A DNA stretch of 64,000 nt from NCBI RefSeq assembly GCF_003390915.1, contig NZ_QMEM01000011.1:52324-116323 (forward strand), read 5' to 3'. The stretch comes from Lewinella sp. IMCC34183. Lineage in GTDB: Bacteria; Bacteroidota; Bacteroidia; Chitinophagales; Saprospiraceae. Position 1 is the stretch's first letter; every line of letters starts with the position of its first letter. Under the pieces are notes generated by a model. The model had not been told where the DNA came from. It ran no database searches and was given only the letters and a program-made list of their open reading frames with translations. Below, one piece after another: positions 8,584 to 16,637 of this stretch. The translations under genes and the position numbers were made by a program.

Positions 8584-9680
8584 GGTCGTTGGTGTAGGAC
8601 GTCGCCGTAAATCTGCTCAAAGGTCGTCACCGCGCGGTCGATCGCGTAGTCGCGGCGCACGTTCTGCCGCGCCTGCTCCCCGAGCCGGCGGCGCAGGTCG
8701 TCGTTTTCCAGGATACTGGCCAGGGCCCCGGCGTAGGCTTCCAAGTCGTGACTGGGCACGAGCAGGCCGGTCACGTCGTCCTTGAGTACCTCCTTCACCC
8801 CGCCCACATCGACGGCGACGGTCGGGGTACCCTGAATAGCCCCCTCCAGGATTACCCCCGGTATGCCCTCCACGGTCGATACGATGGCTAGCGCGTCGGC
8901 GGCGGCCAGGAAGGGTGCTATCTCGGAGTGTACCCCCCAGAACCGGATCCGGTCCTTCAGGCCCGACGCTTGCGCGTAGGTTTCCAGTTCCTCCCGCATC
9001 GGCCCGTCGCCGACGAACCAGAGGTGAAGCGTTGGCAAACGGTCGCCCAGCCGCTGCACGCAGTCGATCAGGAAGCGGTGGTTCTTCTCCACGCTGAGTT
9101 TCCCCACGAGCGCCACGACCGGGTAGTCGACCCCCAGCCGTTCGCGCTCCGCCCGCCGGTCCAGCCGGGCCTCCGTATCGATGCCGCGGCGCACGGTGGC
9201 AATGCGGTCCTCCGGATACTGCAGCGTACGCACGAAGTCCTGCCGGCTCTCGTCGCTGACGGAGGTGACGTAATCGATGCGGCCGAACATCCACCGCTGC
9301 AGGCGGAGCTGCAGGGAAGAACGTATCCACTGGCTGATGATGCTGATGTTGCGGTAGACCACGCGGGCGGAGGGCCGCAGCAGCTTCAGGGCCACGCTGT
9401 ACTTGAGCGTATCCGAGCCGTTGGCCTGGATGATGTCGGGCCGGTAGTCGTCGTAGTAGCGAACCAGCGTTCGCAGCAGTTTGGGGGAGAACTTCGCACC
9501 CGCGTTCCCGCCCAGGTCCTGGTTACTGCAGCCGGGGGCGGTCAGCTCGGTTTCCGGCGCCGGGTACAGGCCGACGAAAGCAACCTCGTGCCCCCGTTCG
9601 GCGAGGCCGGTAGAGAGCAGCGAAGCGAAAACCTCGGCGCCTCGGTACTGCCGGCGGGTGACAAGTTGGAGTATGCGCAT
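8580..9680 (-). CDS. Glycosyltransferase family 4 (GT-B)
   Basis: This 366-residue GT-B enzyme starts MRILQLVTRRQYRGAEVFASL. It contains PDIIQANGSDTLKYSVALKL in the acceptor domain, VALVGKLSVEKNHRFLIDCV at the start of the donor domain, and the complete E-x7-E motif in VEGIPGVILEGAIQGTPTVAV. Its start overlaps the upstream GNAT stop by one base, so the GT4-GNAT-GT4 order here is one tightly coupled string. The reaction is a retaining sugar transfer; the donor is not identifiable by eye. Confidence 0.94.
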   Translation of the reverse strand: MRILQLVTRRQYRGAEVFASLLSTGLAERGHEVAFVGLYPAPETELTAPGCSNQDLGGNAGAKFSPKLLRTLVRYYDDYRPDIIQANGSDTLKYSVALKLLRPSARVVYRNISIISQWIRSSLQLRLQRWMFGRIDYVTSVSDESRQDFVRTLQYPEDRIATVRRGIDTEARLDRRAERERLGVDYPVVALVGKLSVEKNHRFLIDCVQRLGDRLPTLHLWFVGDGPMREELETYAQASGLKDRIRFWGVHSEIAPFLAAADALAIVSTVEGIPGVILEGAIQGTPTVAVDVGGVKEVLKDDVTGLLVPSHDLEAYAGALASILENDDLRRRLGEQARQNVRRDYAIDRAVTTFEQIYGDVLHQRP

Positions 9681-10561
9681 CAGAGAACGTCTTCGAGGTC
9701 GCCGGGTGAGAAAATGAGCCCGGTCGCGGTCAGCGTTTCGGCATCACGGACGGCGACGAGGCTGCTCCCCTTCTTCTTCCGGAGCCCGCCGTTGCCCACG
9801 GGCCACTCCGGCAGGTCGGCCAGGGTATGAACGAGGTAACAGTTCTCCCGCCGCGCCGCGGCACGGGTGAGTCCTTCCTGCAAAGCCGCCGGGCCGGCAT
9901 AGTCGGATACGGAAAGCACCCGCAATCCCCGTACGGACAGCATGCGGTATACGAGCAGGGCGCTGCGGGATGCGGTGGAGGTGGCGAAGCGGTAAACCGG
10001 TCCGGCATAGCGCCAGCGGAGAAAATCGGCGGACAGGTCCGTGCGGTACCGATCGGTAACGGTGACCTCCGGGGATACCTCCGTGGGATAGTGGCTCCCG
10101 ACGGTAGCCTGGGGGAAGTTACCGAAGGGCGGGCACAGCCGGTAGGCGTACGGAAGGGGTTCGCCGTAGACTTCCCAGCCCATCTTCAGGTAGCCAGGCA
10201 GGCTGTTGGAATTGGGGGTATTGTAGACCGGGGGCAGCCCGGGGGTCGCCAGCTGCTCGAGGCCGTAGCGGGTCAGCCGGGAGAATACCCCCTGCCGGCG
10301 GGCCGAGGGGTGTACGACCGTATCCACGGGCCGGATTGCGTCGATGGTACCCGCCAGGTTGCGAAAGCGCCAGCGCAGGAAGAAGCGGGCGGCTACGATC
10401 TTGCCGTCCATCTCGGCCAGGAAGCCCGGTGACGGGCCGAAGGGGTTGTCGCGGTGCTTCCAGTCGAACCAGGACCGATCGCCGGTCTTGCTCAGTCCGG
10501 TTCCGAAGAGCGCCAGTACCTCCTGCAGATCTTCCCCGTAATTGAAGGGCCTAAATTCCAC
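9680..10561 (-). CDS. GNAT-family N-acyltransferase (NPFGPSP type, copy 2)
   Basis: The 293-residue protein starts at a GTG (no closer ATG) and overlaps the end of the upstream GT4 by 11 bases. It shares FDWKHRDNPFGPSPGFLAEM and NTPNSNSLPGYLKMGWEVYG with the gene at 6545-7474, and has the acyl-CoA-binding stretch VHPSARRQGVFSRLTRYGL. The two copies are separated by two GT4 genes and are clearly divergent, so they may acylate different sugars in the repeat unit. The exact acyl donor and acceptor are unknown. Confidence 0.86.
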   Translation of the reverse strand: MEFRPFNYGEDLQEVLALFGTGLSKTGDRSWFDWKHRDNPFGPSPGFLAEMDGKIVAARFFLRWRFRNLAGTIDAIRPVDTVVHPSARRQGVFSRLTRYGLEQLATPGLPPVYNTPNSNSLPGYLKMGWEVYGEPLPYAYRLCPPFGNFPQATVGSHYPTEVSPEVTVTDRYRTDLSADFLRWRYAGPVYRFATSTASRSALLVYRMLSVRGLRVLSVSDYAGPAALQEGLTRAAARRENCYLVHTLADLPEWPVGNGGLRKKKGSSLVAVRDAETLTATGLIFSPGDLEDVL

Positions 10562-11684
10562 GGGCGTGCAGTTTTTCGTACATACTTACCATTTGCTCCA
10601 TGACGCTCTCGTTACGGAAGGCTTCCCGGAAGCGACGGTATCCCGCCCCGGAAAGCTCCCGGTACAGATCCGGCGAAGCGATGAGTTCGCGTACGCGTGC
10701 CGCGAGCTCCTGGTGGTCGCTTACCGGGAAAAACAGGGCCCGCCCCTCCTCCCCGACGACCTCGCGGAAGGTGGGGATGTCGGAACAGATGCACGGCAGG
10801 CGGGCCGCCATGGCCTCCACGAGCGCCCCGCCCATCCCCTCGTGCAAGGAAGAGAACAGAAAGGCATCGCCCGCGGCGTAAGCCTTATCCATGGCGGGGT
10901 CGAAGCCCATCAGTTGCACGTGGTCCTCGAGCGCGTATTCCGCGATGGCGGCTTCGATCGCCTTGGTGGCTCCCCCCCGGCGTCCGTAAATTTTGAGGAC
11001 GATATTCGTCTGCCCCTGCTGATTGACGAGCTGGTCCATAGCCTGGACCAGCACGACCTGGTCCTTGACGGCTTCCTGCCGGCCAACATTGATCAGCACG
11101 AAGGGCCGGCTGCCCGGAAAGCTGCGCGGCCCGCCCACGAGCTGGTTCTCGTCGCGGCCCCGGTACACCAGGAAAACCCGGTCGTCGTCGTAGTGGTAAA
11201 GGGGACGGTAATGCTCCCGCACGGCACGGGAGATCACGTGGAAGTTGAGATTGGAAAGGCGGCCGGTAAGCGCGTCCACCCCCTTCACCACCGCGTGCTT
11301 GAGCGACCGGATGCGCGACTCAAAGCGGCGGGCTTCGAGGTACGGCAGGCCGACCAGGCTCTGCACGGTGACGAAGGTCTTATCCGTCCAGCCGACGATC
11401 CGCAGGATGAGGTTGGAGTCGAAGATCACCGAATGCACGATGTCCGGCCGCTCCTCGGCGATCGTCCGCTTCACGAAGGCTACCCGGCTCCGGAGGTTAC
11501 CGCCCGAACCGACCACTACCCTACCCCGCAATCCGGCAAATTCCTCGCTGATGCCCACCGCTTTGGATTTCAGGGCCACGATGGCCGCCGAATGGCCGGT
11601 CTCTTCCAGGTGGCGGGCCAGCTGGTAGGTGGAGCGCTCCGCGCCACCGGCCCCGAGGGAATCGATTAGAAAGAGGACCTTCAT
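10551..11684 (-). CDS. Glycosyltransferase family 4 (GT-B)
   Basis: The 377-residue GT4 starts MKVLFLIDSLGAGGAERSTY, the canonical N-terminal Gly-rich loop. It shows DIVHSVIFDSNLILRIVGW in the acceptor domain, VLINVGRQEAVKDQVVLVQAM at the donor-domain start, and an E-x7-E motif in HEGMGGALVEAMAARLPCICS. Its ATG overlaps the stop of the upstream deacetylase gene by 4 bases. It is one of at least six GT4 enzymes in the cluster, which suggests a repeat unit of several sugars. Confidence 0.94.
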   Translation of the reverse strand: MKVLFLIDSLGAGGAERSTYQLARHLEETGHSAAIVALKSKAVGISEEFAGLRGRVVVGSGGNLRSRVAFVKRTIAEERPDIVHSVIFDSNLILRIVGWTDKTFVTVQSLVGLPYLEARRFESRIRSLKHAVVKGVDALTGRLSNLNFHVISRAVREHYRPLYHYDDDRVFLVYRGRDENQLVGGPRSFPGSRPFVLINVGRQEAVKDQVVLVQAMDQLVNQQGQTNIVLKIYGRRGGATKAIEAAIAEYALEDHVQLMGFDPAMDKAYAAGDAFLFSSLHEGMGGALVEAMAARLPCICSDIPTFREVVGEEGRALFFPVSDHQELAARVRELIASPDLYRELSGAGYRRFREAFRNESVMEQMVSMYEKLHARGI

Positions 11685-12550
11685 CGTCTCAGTTGGTATA
11701 GGAAAGGATGGAGGCCGCCGACTTTGCTCTTGAATTCCGCTAAGCGGTCATCTGTATTCGTACGGATGCGGGACACGTGCAGCATATCCTGTCCGGGCCG
11801 GGCGAAATCGTGGTCGAACAGGAAGGCCAGTTCGATGCCCTTTTCCCGGAGCACCGCGTCGAGGGCGGGGCTGCTGTTGCCGTTCGGGTAAGCGAAGACT
11901 TTGGGGTAGCCGCCCGGGAGGTCACGGAGGAAGGCGATGGCCCGGTCGAGCTCGTCCTCGAGCTCCGGCAGGGTGCAGCGGTCGATGAGGGGATGGGTGG
12001 CCGTGTGGTTTGTGATGGCAAAGCCGGCGTCCTGGAGCACCGTGAGTTCTTCCCGCGTCAGCTGTGGGTAGGACAGCTCCGTCAATCCCGAAACGAAGGC
12101 GACGCGCTCGGCGTTGGGGACGGTCTTCAGGTGATTGACCACCTCCCGGGCCGCGGCGTAGGAAGCTTCCTGAAGGGTGAAGTGGTTTTCCACCCGCTTC
12201 CACCAGAAGGGCGTTTGGGTACCGATGAGGTCGGAGACCACGAACAGTACCGCGGGAACACCGAGTTCGCGGTGCAGGGGGGCGGCGTGGTCGAGTACCG
12301 ACCGGTCGCCGTCGTCGAAGGTGATCAGCACCGCATCGTCGGGCAGCACCTCCCGCCCGCGGCGGGCGGCGAGGAAGCGATCGAGATCGATTAGGGTGTA
12401 ATTGGCGCGCAGGTACTCCAGTTGCCGGCGGTACCGGTCGGGTTGGGGTACGGTATGGTACGCCAGGACGCGCGTACCCGCCGTGAGGGGGCCGCGGAGC
12501 CGGTGGGCGGTCCAGCCCAGCACCTTATAGGTCAGCTTACGCACGCTCAT
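11681..12550 (-). CDS. NodB-type polysaccharide deacetylase
   Basis: I start this 289-residue protein at the ATG at 12548-12550 (MSVRKLTYKVLG), which overlaps the upstream TGA in ATGA fashion; a GTG 18 bases further upstream is possible but less likely. The NodB motifs are complete: VLAYHTV near the N-terminus, ITFDDGD, TNHTATH, and FAYPNGN. No signal peptide is present. The conserved order fits a zinc-dependent sugar deacetylase. It is not closely similar to the deacetylase at 4393-5385, so the cluster has two distinct deacetylation steps. Confidence 0.9.
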   Translation of the reverse strand: MSVRKLTYKVLGWTAHRLRGPLTAGTRVLAYHTVPQPDRYRRQLEYLRANYTLIDLDRFLAARRGREVLPDDAVLITFDDGDRSVLDHAAPLHRELGVPAVLFVVSDLIGTQTPFWWKRVENHFTLQEASYAAAREVVNHLKTVPNAERVAFVSGLTELSYPQLTREELTVLQDAGFAITNHTATHPLIDRCTLPELEDELDRAIAFLRDLPGGYPKVFAYPNGNSSPALDAVLREKGIELAFLFDHDFARPGQDMLHVSRIRTNTDDRLAEFKSKVGGLHPFLYQLRR

Positions 12551-13611
12551 GCCAGCACCTCCAGCCACTGGCTGAATATCTTTTCTTCGGAGAATCGCTC
12601 GATGGTCTGGGGGGCCTGCTGCGCCAGGCGCGTGCGGAGCGCGTCGTCGGTAGCGAGCTCGTGCATCCGCTCGGCGATCGCCGCCACGTCGTGGACCGGA
12701 ACCAGAAAGCCGTTTACGCCTTCCTGGATGATCTCGGCGGGGCCGCTTTTGCAGTCGGTGGCCAGTACGGGGACACCCAGAGAAAGCGCCTCCACGAAAA
12801 CGTTGGGGAAACCCTCGCGAACGGAGGTGTGCACCAGGAATTCCGCGTTGCCGAGGATCGGGAAGGGTTCGGTGGTATGCCCCACGAAGTGGACGTGATC
12901 GCCTACGCCCAGGTCGGTGGCCTGTTGTTCCAGGTTTTCCCGCTCGACACCGTCGCCGATAAAGACAAAATCCATACTCTCGTAGACCTTCGCCCGGGCG
13001 TAGGCGTCCAGGGCGTCCCGGTACGCCTTAGCGGCGGACAGCCGCCCCAGCGCGGCCAGGTAGGGCCGGGAGGTAGGCCGCTCGGCCGCCACCTGCTGCT
13101 TCTCCCGCGCCGTGGCGATCGATACCGACGCATTGTGGATGACTACCAGGTCATTGACGGTGAGCAGGTTGCGCAGGTCCCGCTTGGTGCCTTCGGTGAG
13201 GCACACGATACACTTCAGGTGGGGAAGGTTAAAGAAGGAGTAGAAGAGCGCCTGCTTCCACTTCATCAGCGCGCGCGGATAAGTATCGAAGCGGACGATG
13301 GTTCCAGAGGTGAAGGTCATGGCGAGGAGTACTCCCGCCAGGGAAGAGTAGGCACACACGCGGTCCGGGCGGACGGAGTCGATCGTCTCCTTCAGCCGCT
13401 TTCGCAGTTTGAGCACTGTATGCCCCTTGTTCACTCCCTTATAATTCGTCAGGAAATGAACGTGGATGCCGGGATCTAGCGCAAACTGAATGATGTCGAG
13501 CCGAAGTACGAGGTGCACTTCGTGCCCCTCGCCCGCCAGGAAATTCAGGAGGCGGGACAGGGACCGTTCGGCGCCGCCGGCCTTGAGGGAACCGTTGAAG
13601 AATAGCAGTTT
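12547..13611 (-). CDS. Glycosyltransferase family 4 (GT-B)
   Basis: No ATG is available at the 5' end. The TTG at 13609-13611 gives MKLLFFNGSLKAGGAERSLS, the standard GT4 beginning; a TTG at 13632 would add seven residues. It carries YLAALGRLSAAKAYRDALDAY and a complete E-x7-E motif in VREGFPNVFVEALSLGVPVLA. It is the first gene of the lower half of the cluster after a gap of about 400 bases, so it may have its own promoter, although I see no convincing -7 box there. Confidence 0.92.
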   Translation of the reverse strand, partial: KLLFFNGSLKAGGAERSLSRLLNFLAGEGHEVHLVLRLDIIQFALDPGIHVHFLTNYKGVNKGHTVLKLRKRLKETIDSVRPDRVCAYSSLAGVLLAMTFTSGTIVRFDTYPRALMKWKQALFYSFFNLPHLKCIVCLTEGTKRDLRNLLTVNDLVVIHNASVSIATAREKQQVAAERPTSRPYLAALGRLSAAKAYRDALDAYARAKVYESMDFVFIGDGVERENLEQQATDLGVGDHVHFVGHTTEPFPILGNAEFLVHTSVREGFPNVFVEALSLGVPVLATDCKSGPAEIIQEGVNGFLVPVHDVAAIAERMHELATDDALRTRLAQQAPQTIERFSEEKIFSQWLEVLA

Positions 13612-14015
13612 CAAATGATGAGATTGTAGCAATCAGCCGCGCGGATCCGCTGCCATAGTATTGCCTGGTACGTTGAAAAGGTGCAAGCAATTTTGCCAGA
13701 GGACATCCCCGCGTTTAGCAAGAAGTTTCAGCAAATACAGGCGGAAACCCCATAGTGACTTACCAATGGGTCAAATCCAGGTAGTCCGTGCGGTGGGTAA
13801 TTGCTGTGACGGTTGCTGGATCCACTATTGCATGTAAACGCCACAATGCCGTCACAGTAGAGCCCTCAGACGATGCCTACGGATGTACCGTAAGAAAGGG
13901 CCTTGTACAAATGGAAAAAGAATTTGCGTTCGCCGTCCGCTACGGTCTGCGCCTTTGATGCGCCAGATGTAATTGGATTTGCCGGGAAATACCAAGGAAG
14001 GTAATGGGACCTGGG
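13612..14015. other. Intergenic gap inside the polysaccharide cluster, no gene seen
   Basis: This is the longest gap inside the cluster. I find no reading frame with family-like sequence on either strand. It contains a 9-base inverted repeat, CTGTGACGG at 13804-13812 and CCGTCACAG at 13849-13857, separated by 36 bases. No run of T follows, so it does not look like a classical terminator. The gap marks the edge of the more A+T-rich block to its right. It could hold a promoter for the lower cluster or be a recombination scar. Confidence 0.5.
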
Positions 14016-14903
14016 CTAGCGTGAGAACAGCAATCGCTTAATAACTTTTTTAGCCGTCTGCACCCGAAGCCACATTTCCGTTCTGGGCAACCGGGTATAT
14101 TTCAACTGTAGGATGTCTACGGGAGCATTCTTGTGTTGTAGCAGCTGATGCATCCAGTATTCGACATCGCAGTTCAAAGCCTCCTTCTCAGAAATGTCCA
14201 GTTTCGGAAATTCCGCCGCGACGATTTCGTCGAAGAAGTTTCTGTCATTGTATACCGTTTGCGTGTCGACGCACCCGAATACCCAGCCGTAAAAGAGCAC
14301 CTTAAAGTCTTTATCCTCCTTTACCTGCTGCCGCCAATGGGTGATCAGTTTGGTGGTAGTTTTCTCTCCCCCGTGCTTTTTACTGTAGAAGTAGGCTTTG
14401 CGGAAGAGATCTGCGTACTTCTGCTCGTAATCGTGTAGCGCGAAAACAACCCTATCTACTACGGTAATATATCCTTGCTTGGCCAATTCCCGGTAGGTGC
14501 CGGACTCGGGCCTCAGGCTGTCTTTGACCCGATCAAGCGCTTCCAGTCCCTTTTCAAGGTATTCGCTGTTGAAGAGGTGCGGACCGGCACCACGGCAGGT
14601 GCCGAAAATCTTGTCCTTTACATGACCTTGGTAACTGTACAGTTTTGGTCCGTAGGACGCTGCCCGCTCGACGTGTTCCTGGATCGCGTCCGGATAAATC
14701 AAAATGTCACCATCTACCGCTAACGTCCATTTTGCTTTGGATTCCAGCCCGATTTCGAAGGTTTTCTTCACGGCGGCCGAAAAGGGCGCGACTTCTATCA
14801 CGCTGATTCGATCTTCCGGCACCTGCCGCTTCAGTAATTCGATATTAAGCGGCACCGTTCTTTCCTGGCTTGACCGTACGACAACTGCAACATCTTCATT
14901 CAT
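14016..14903 (-). CDS. Glycosyltransferase-like protein (GT-A, family 2-like)
   Basis: I use the ATG at 14901-14903 (MNEDVAVVVRSSQERTVPLN); an upstream TTG at 14948 would add an unlikely extension. The protein of about 295 residues shows a beta strand, VVVRSSQER, then KWTLAVDGDILIYPDAI, which looks like the acidic donor/metal-binding motif of GT-A enzymes. The C-terminal half is rich in charged residues and matches no family I can name. Base composition is richer in A+T than the genes on either side of the block. A hexose transferase working on the polysaccharide is the likely role. Confidence 0.65.
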   Translation of the reverse strand: MNEDVAVVVRSSQERTVPLNIELLKRQVPEDRISVIEVAPFSAAVKKTFEIGLESKAKWTLAVDGDILIYPDAIQEHVERAASYGPKLYSYQGHVKDKIFGTCRGAGPHLFNSEYLEKGLEALDRVKDSLRPESGTYRELAKQGYITVVDRVVFALHDYEQKYADLFRKAYFYSKKHGGEKTTTKLITHWRQQVKEDKDFKVLFYGWVFGCVDTQTVYNDRNFFDEIVAAEFPKLDISEKEALNCDVEYWMHQLLQHKNAPVDILQLKYTRLPRTEMWLRVQTAKKVIKRLLFSR

Positions 14904-14960
14904 GAGAGAAAGGGTGACTTTGGGAAATTTAAGTGTAATGATAAACAATATAGAGCCAAT

Positions 14961-15881
14961 CTACCGACCGGCCAAAATCTTCTCAACTAGTTGGGTTTCC
15001 AGGGGTAAGCATCGCCTTTGGAAGCCTTTATAGTAGCCCGCCCTCTTGAGCAACGTCATCAGCCCCCCCAGGTGTTTCATGGCCTGTTTCATCCGACCGT
15101 GCAACAGCAGCTTACCGATAAGGACGGCGTACAACTTCAGGACGGTAAAGATATTCCTACTAAAAGATGAGGACGGTGACACTAATTTAGAGATGCCGAT
15201 GATCATCTGGGTGTACGGTGTACGGCCGATATTCGAAGCGGATGGGGTCTGTTTACGCAGGTGGTATCCGATGGCTCCGCGAACTATCCCGATTTTGAAA
15301 CTTGACAGCCGCACCCGCTCGGCGAAGTTGGCGTCCTCTCCATAGTGGGGGAATACCGCGTTAAACCCGCCAATCTGGTCGATCACCCGCCGGTCGATGA
15401 GCCAGAGGGCGGCATTGACGAAATTCACCGACACGACCGCACTATCGGGTTGCCGGCGTAAACTCCCGGACACGTACCGCTCGAACCGGAAATCAAGTTT
15501 CTCGGCGGTGTGATGGTGCATGGGAGAGAGAATGCCGAATTGCGGATTCCGGTGCGCGACTTCAAGCAAACGCCTGAATCCCGCGGGTTCAATACTGGCG
15601 TCCTGATTCAGCAAAAAATAATACCGGTAGGGCTTAGCCCAGGGGGCGGAAAATACCAAGTTGTGTGCCCTGCCAAATCCGAGGTTATCCTTTTCCGTAA
15701 TCAGGTGGTCGATCAGTTCGCCGTACGCTCCCTTCAGAAGTTCGACCGTATCGTCGGTGGATGCATTATCCACCACTGCCAGGTCCGACCACTCCCTGAT
15801 CCCGGCATAGCCGCCCATACAGGTGGGAAGCCATTTGGAGCCGTTGTAAGTCACGATGATCGTCAGTACTTCTTTGTTCAA
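14961..15881 (-). CDS. Glycosyltransferase family 2 (rhamnosyltransferase-like)
   Basis: This 306-residue GT-A protein starts at a TTG (MNKEVLTIIVTYNGSKWLPT); no ATG lies nearby. It has VVDNASTDDTVELL, NLGFGRAHNLVF, YYFLLNQDASIEPAGF (donor-binding acidic motif) and GGFNAVFPHYGEDANFAERV, where the E-D pair is the likely catalytic base. This pattern is typical of WbbL-like rhamnosyltransferases. The presence of RmlA/B in the same cluster and RmlC at 39 kb would supply dTDP-rhamnose, but donor specificity is inferred only. Confidence 0.88.
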   Translation of the reverse strand: MNKEVLTIIVTYNGSKWLPTCMGGYAGIREWSDLAVVDNASTDDTVELLKGAYGELIDHLITEKDNLGFGRAHNLVFSAPWAKPYRYYFLLNQDASIEPAGFRRLLEVAHRNPQFGILSPMHHHTAEKLDFRFERYVSGSLRRQPDSAVVSVNFVNAALWLIDRRVIDQIGGFNAVFPHYGEDANFAERVRLSSFKIGIVRGAIGYHLRKQTPSASNIGRTPYTQMIIGISKLVSPSSSFSRNIFTVLKLYAVLIGKLLLHGRMKQAMKHLGGLMTLLKRAGYYKGFQRRCLPLETQLVEKILAGR

Positions 15882-15938
15882 GGCAGCGTGTTCTTTAAAA
15901 TTCCTTTTGCGTGCTCGGTGCGGGGCGCAACCGTCTGG

Positions 15939-16613
15939 TTACCCGGGCTTTTTTGCCGTTTTATCGGCATCCGAGTAGCTGCTGACCAGTTGGGGATTAG
16001 CGACCGCTTCAAACACCTGCTTGAATTGCTCGTAGCTGACGTCTCCCAGGATGGGCTTGAGTTTGTTGAATGTATACCGGCTGTCTGCGGTATGGGTAGG
16101 ATAGTGCAGAAGCGTTACCGGAACCTCCCTGGAACTACACGCCAGCAACAGTTTGTAAAGTTGGCCCTGCAGCCACTGTCCTACCTCCTCCGCGTCGGTT
16201 ACGTGCAGGGTTTTGAGTCCCCCGGCGAACTTCTTCTTGTTCCGGGGTAAGTATCGCTTGATTCGTTCCCAGAGCGTAAGGCTTTGGATGGATTCCCGGT
16301 GCACCCTGCGCCGGCTTTCCGCGGCTCCGCGGATATCCCGCATGGGAACGAAAACGTGATCGATCACGATCTCTGGCATATCGAACACCTGATCCGCGTA
16401 GTCGCAGAATTGCGGACTTTTCACGATATACTGGGCGGGGTTTCGGCGGATGTCCGTCTCCATACCCGCCCTGGCCGTATTGTGGTAGTCTTTCTCCATC
16501 ATCCGTTCCGGGTCAAACCCCGTATCGACGCCCAGCTTGGTCAGTAGCTGGACCAAAAACGTAGTGCCGGCGCGACCGGTTCCTGAAATTACGGCGTGGT
16601 GTTTAGGAGTCAT
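15939..16613 (-). CDS. Sulfotransferase-like P-loop protein
   Basis: The 224-residue protein begins MTPKHHAVISGTGRAGTTFL, where SGTGRAGTTFL matches the 5'-phosphosulfate-binding loop of PAPS-dependent sulfotransferases. HVFVPMRDIRGAAESRRR resembles the 3'-phosphate-binding region with the conserved Arg and Ser. The C-terminus is shorter than in many family members. Its place between two GT2 genes suggests it sulfates a sugar of the surface polysaccharide, which would fit a marine organism. A kinase or other P-loop role cannot be excluded from the sequence alone. Confidence 0.68.
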   Translation of the reverse strand: MTPKHHAVISGTGRAGTTFLVQLLTKLGVDTGFDPERMMEKDYHNTARAGMETDIRRNPAQYIVKSPQFCDYADQVFDMPEIVIDHVFVPMRDIRGAAESRRRVHRESIQSLTLWERIKRYLPRNKKKFAGGLKTLHVTDAEEVGQWLQGQLYKLLLACSSREVPVTLLHYPTHTADSRYTFNKLKPILGDVSYEQFKQVFEAVANPQLVSSYSDADKTAKKPG

Positions 16614-16637
16614 TGGTTGGTATTTTCACCATCAGTA

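Noticed and set aside
13804..13857. Terminator or insertion-sequence end in the 13.6-14.0 kb gap
   Set aside because: The 9-base inverted repeat has a 36-base loop and no T-run, and no transposase remnant or target duplication is visible.
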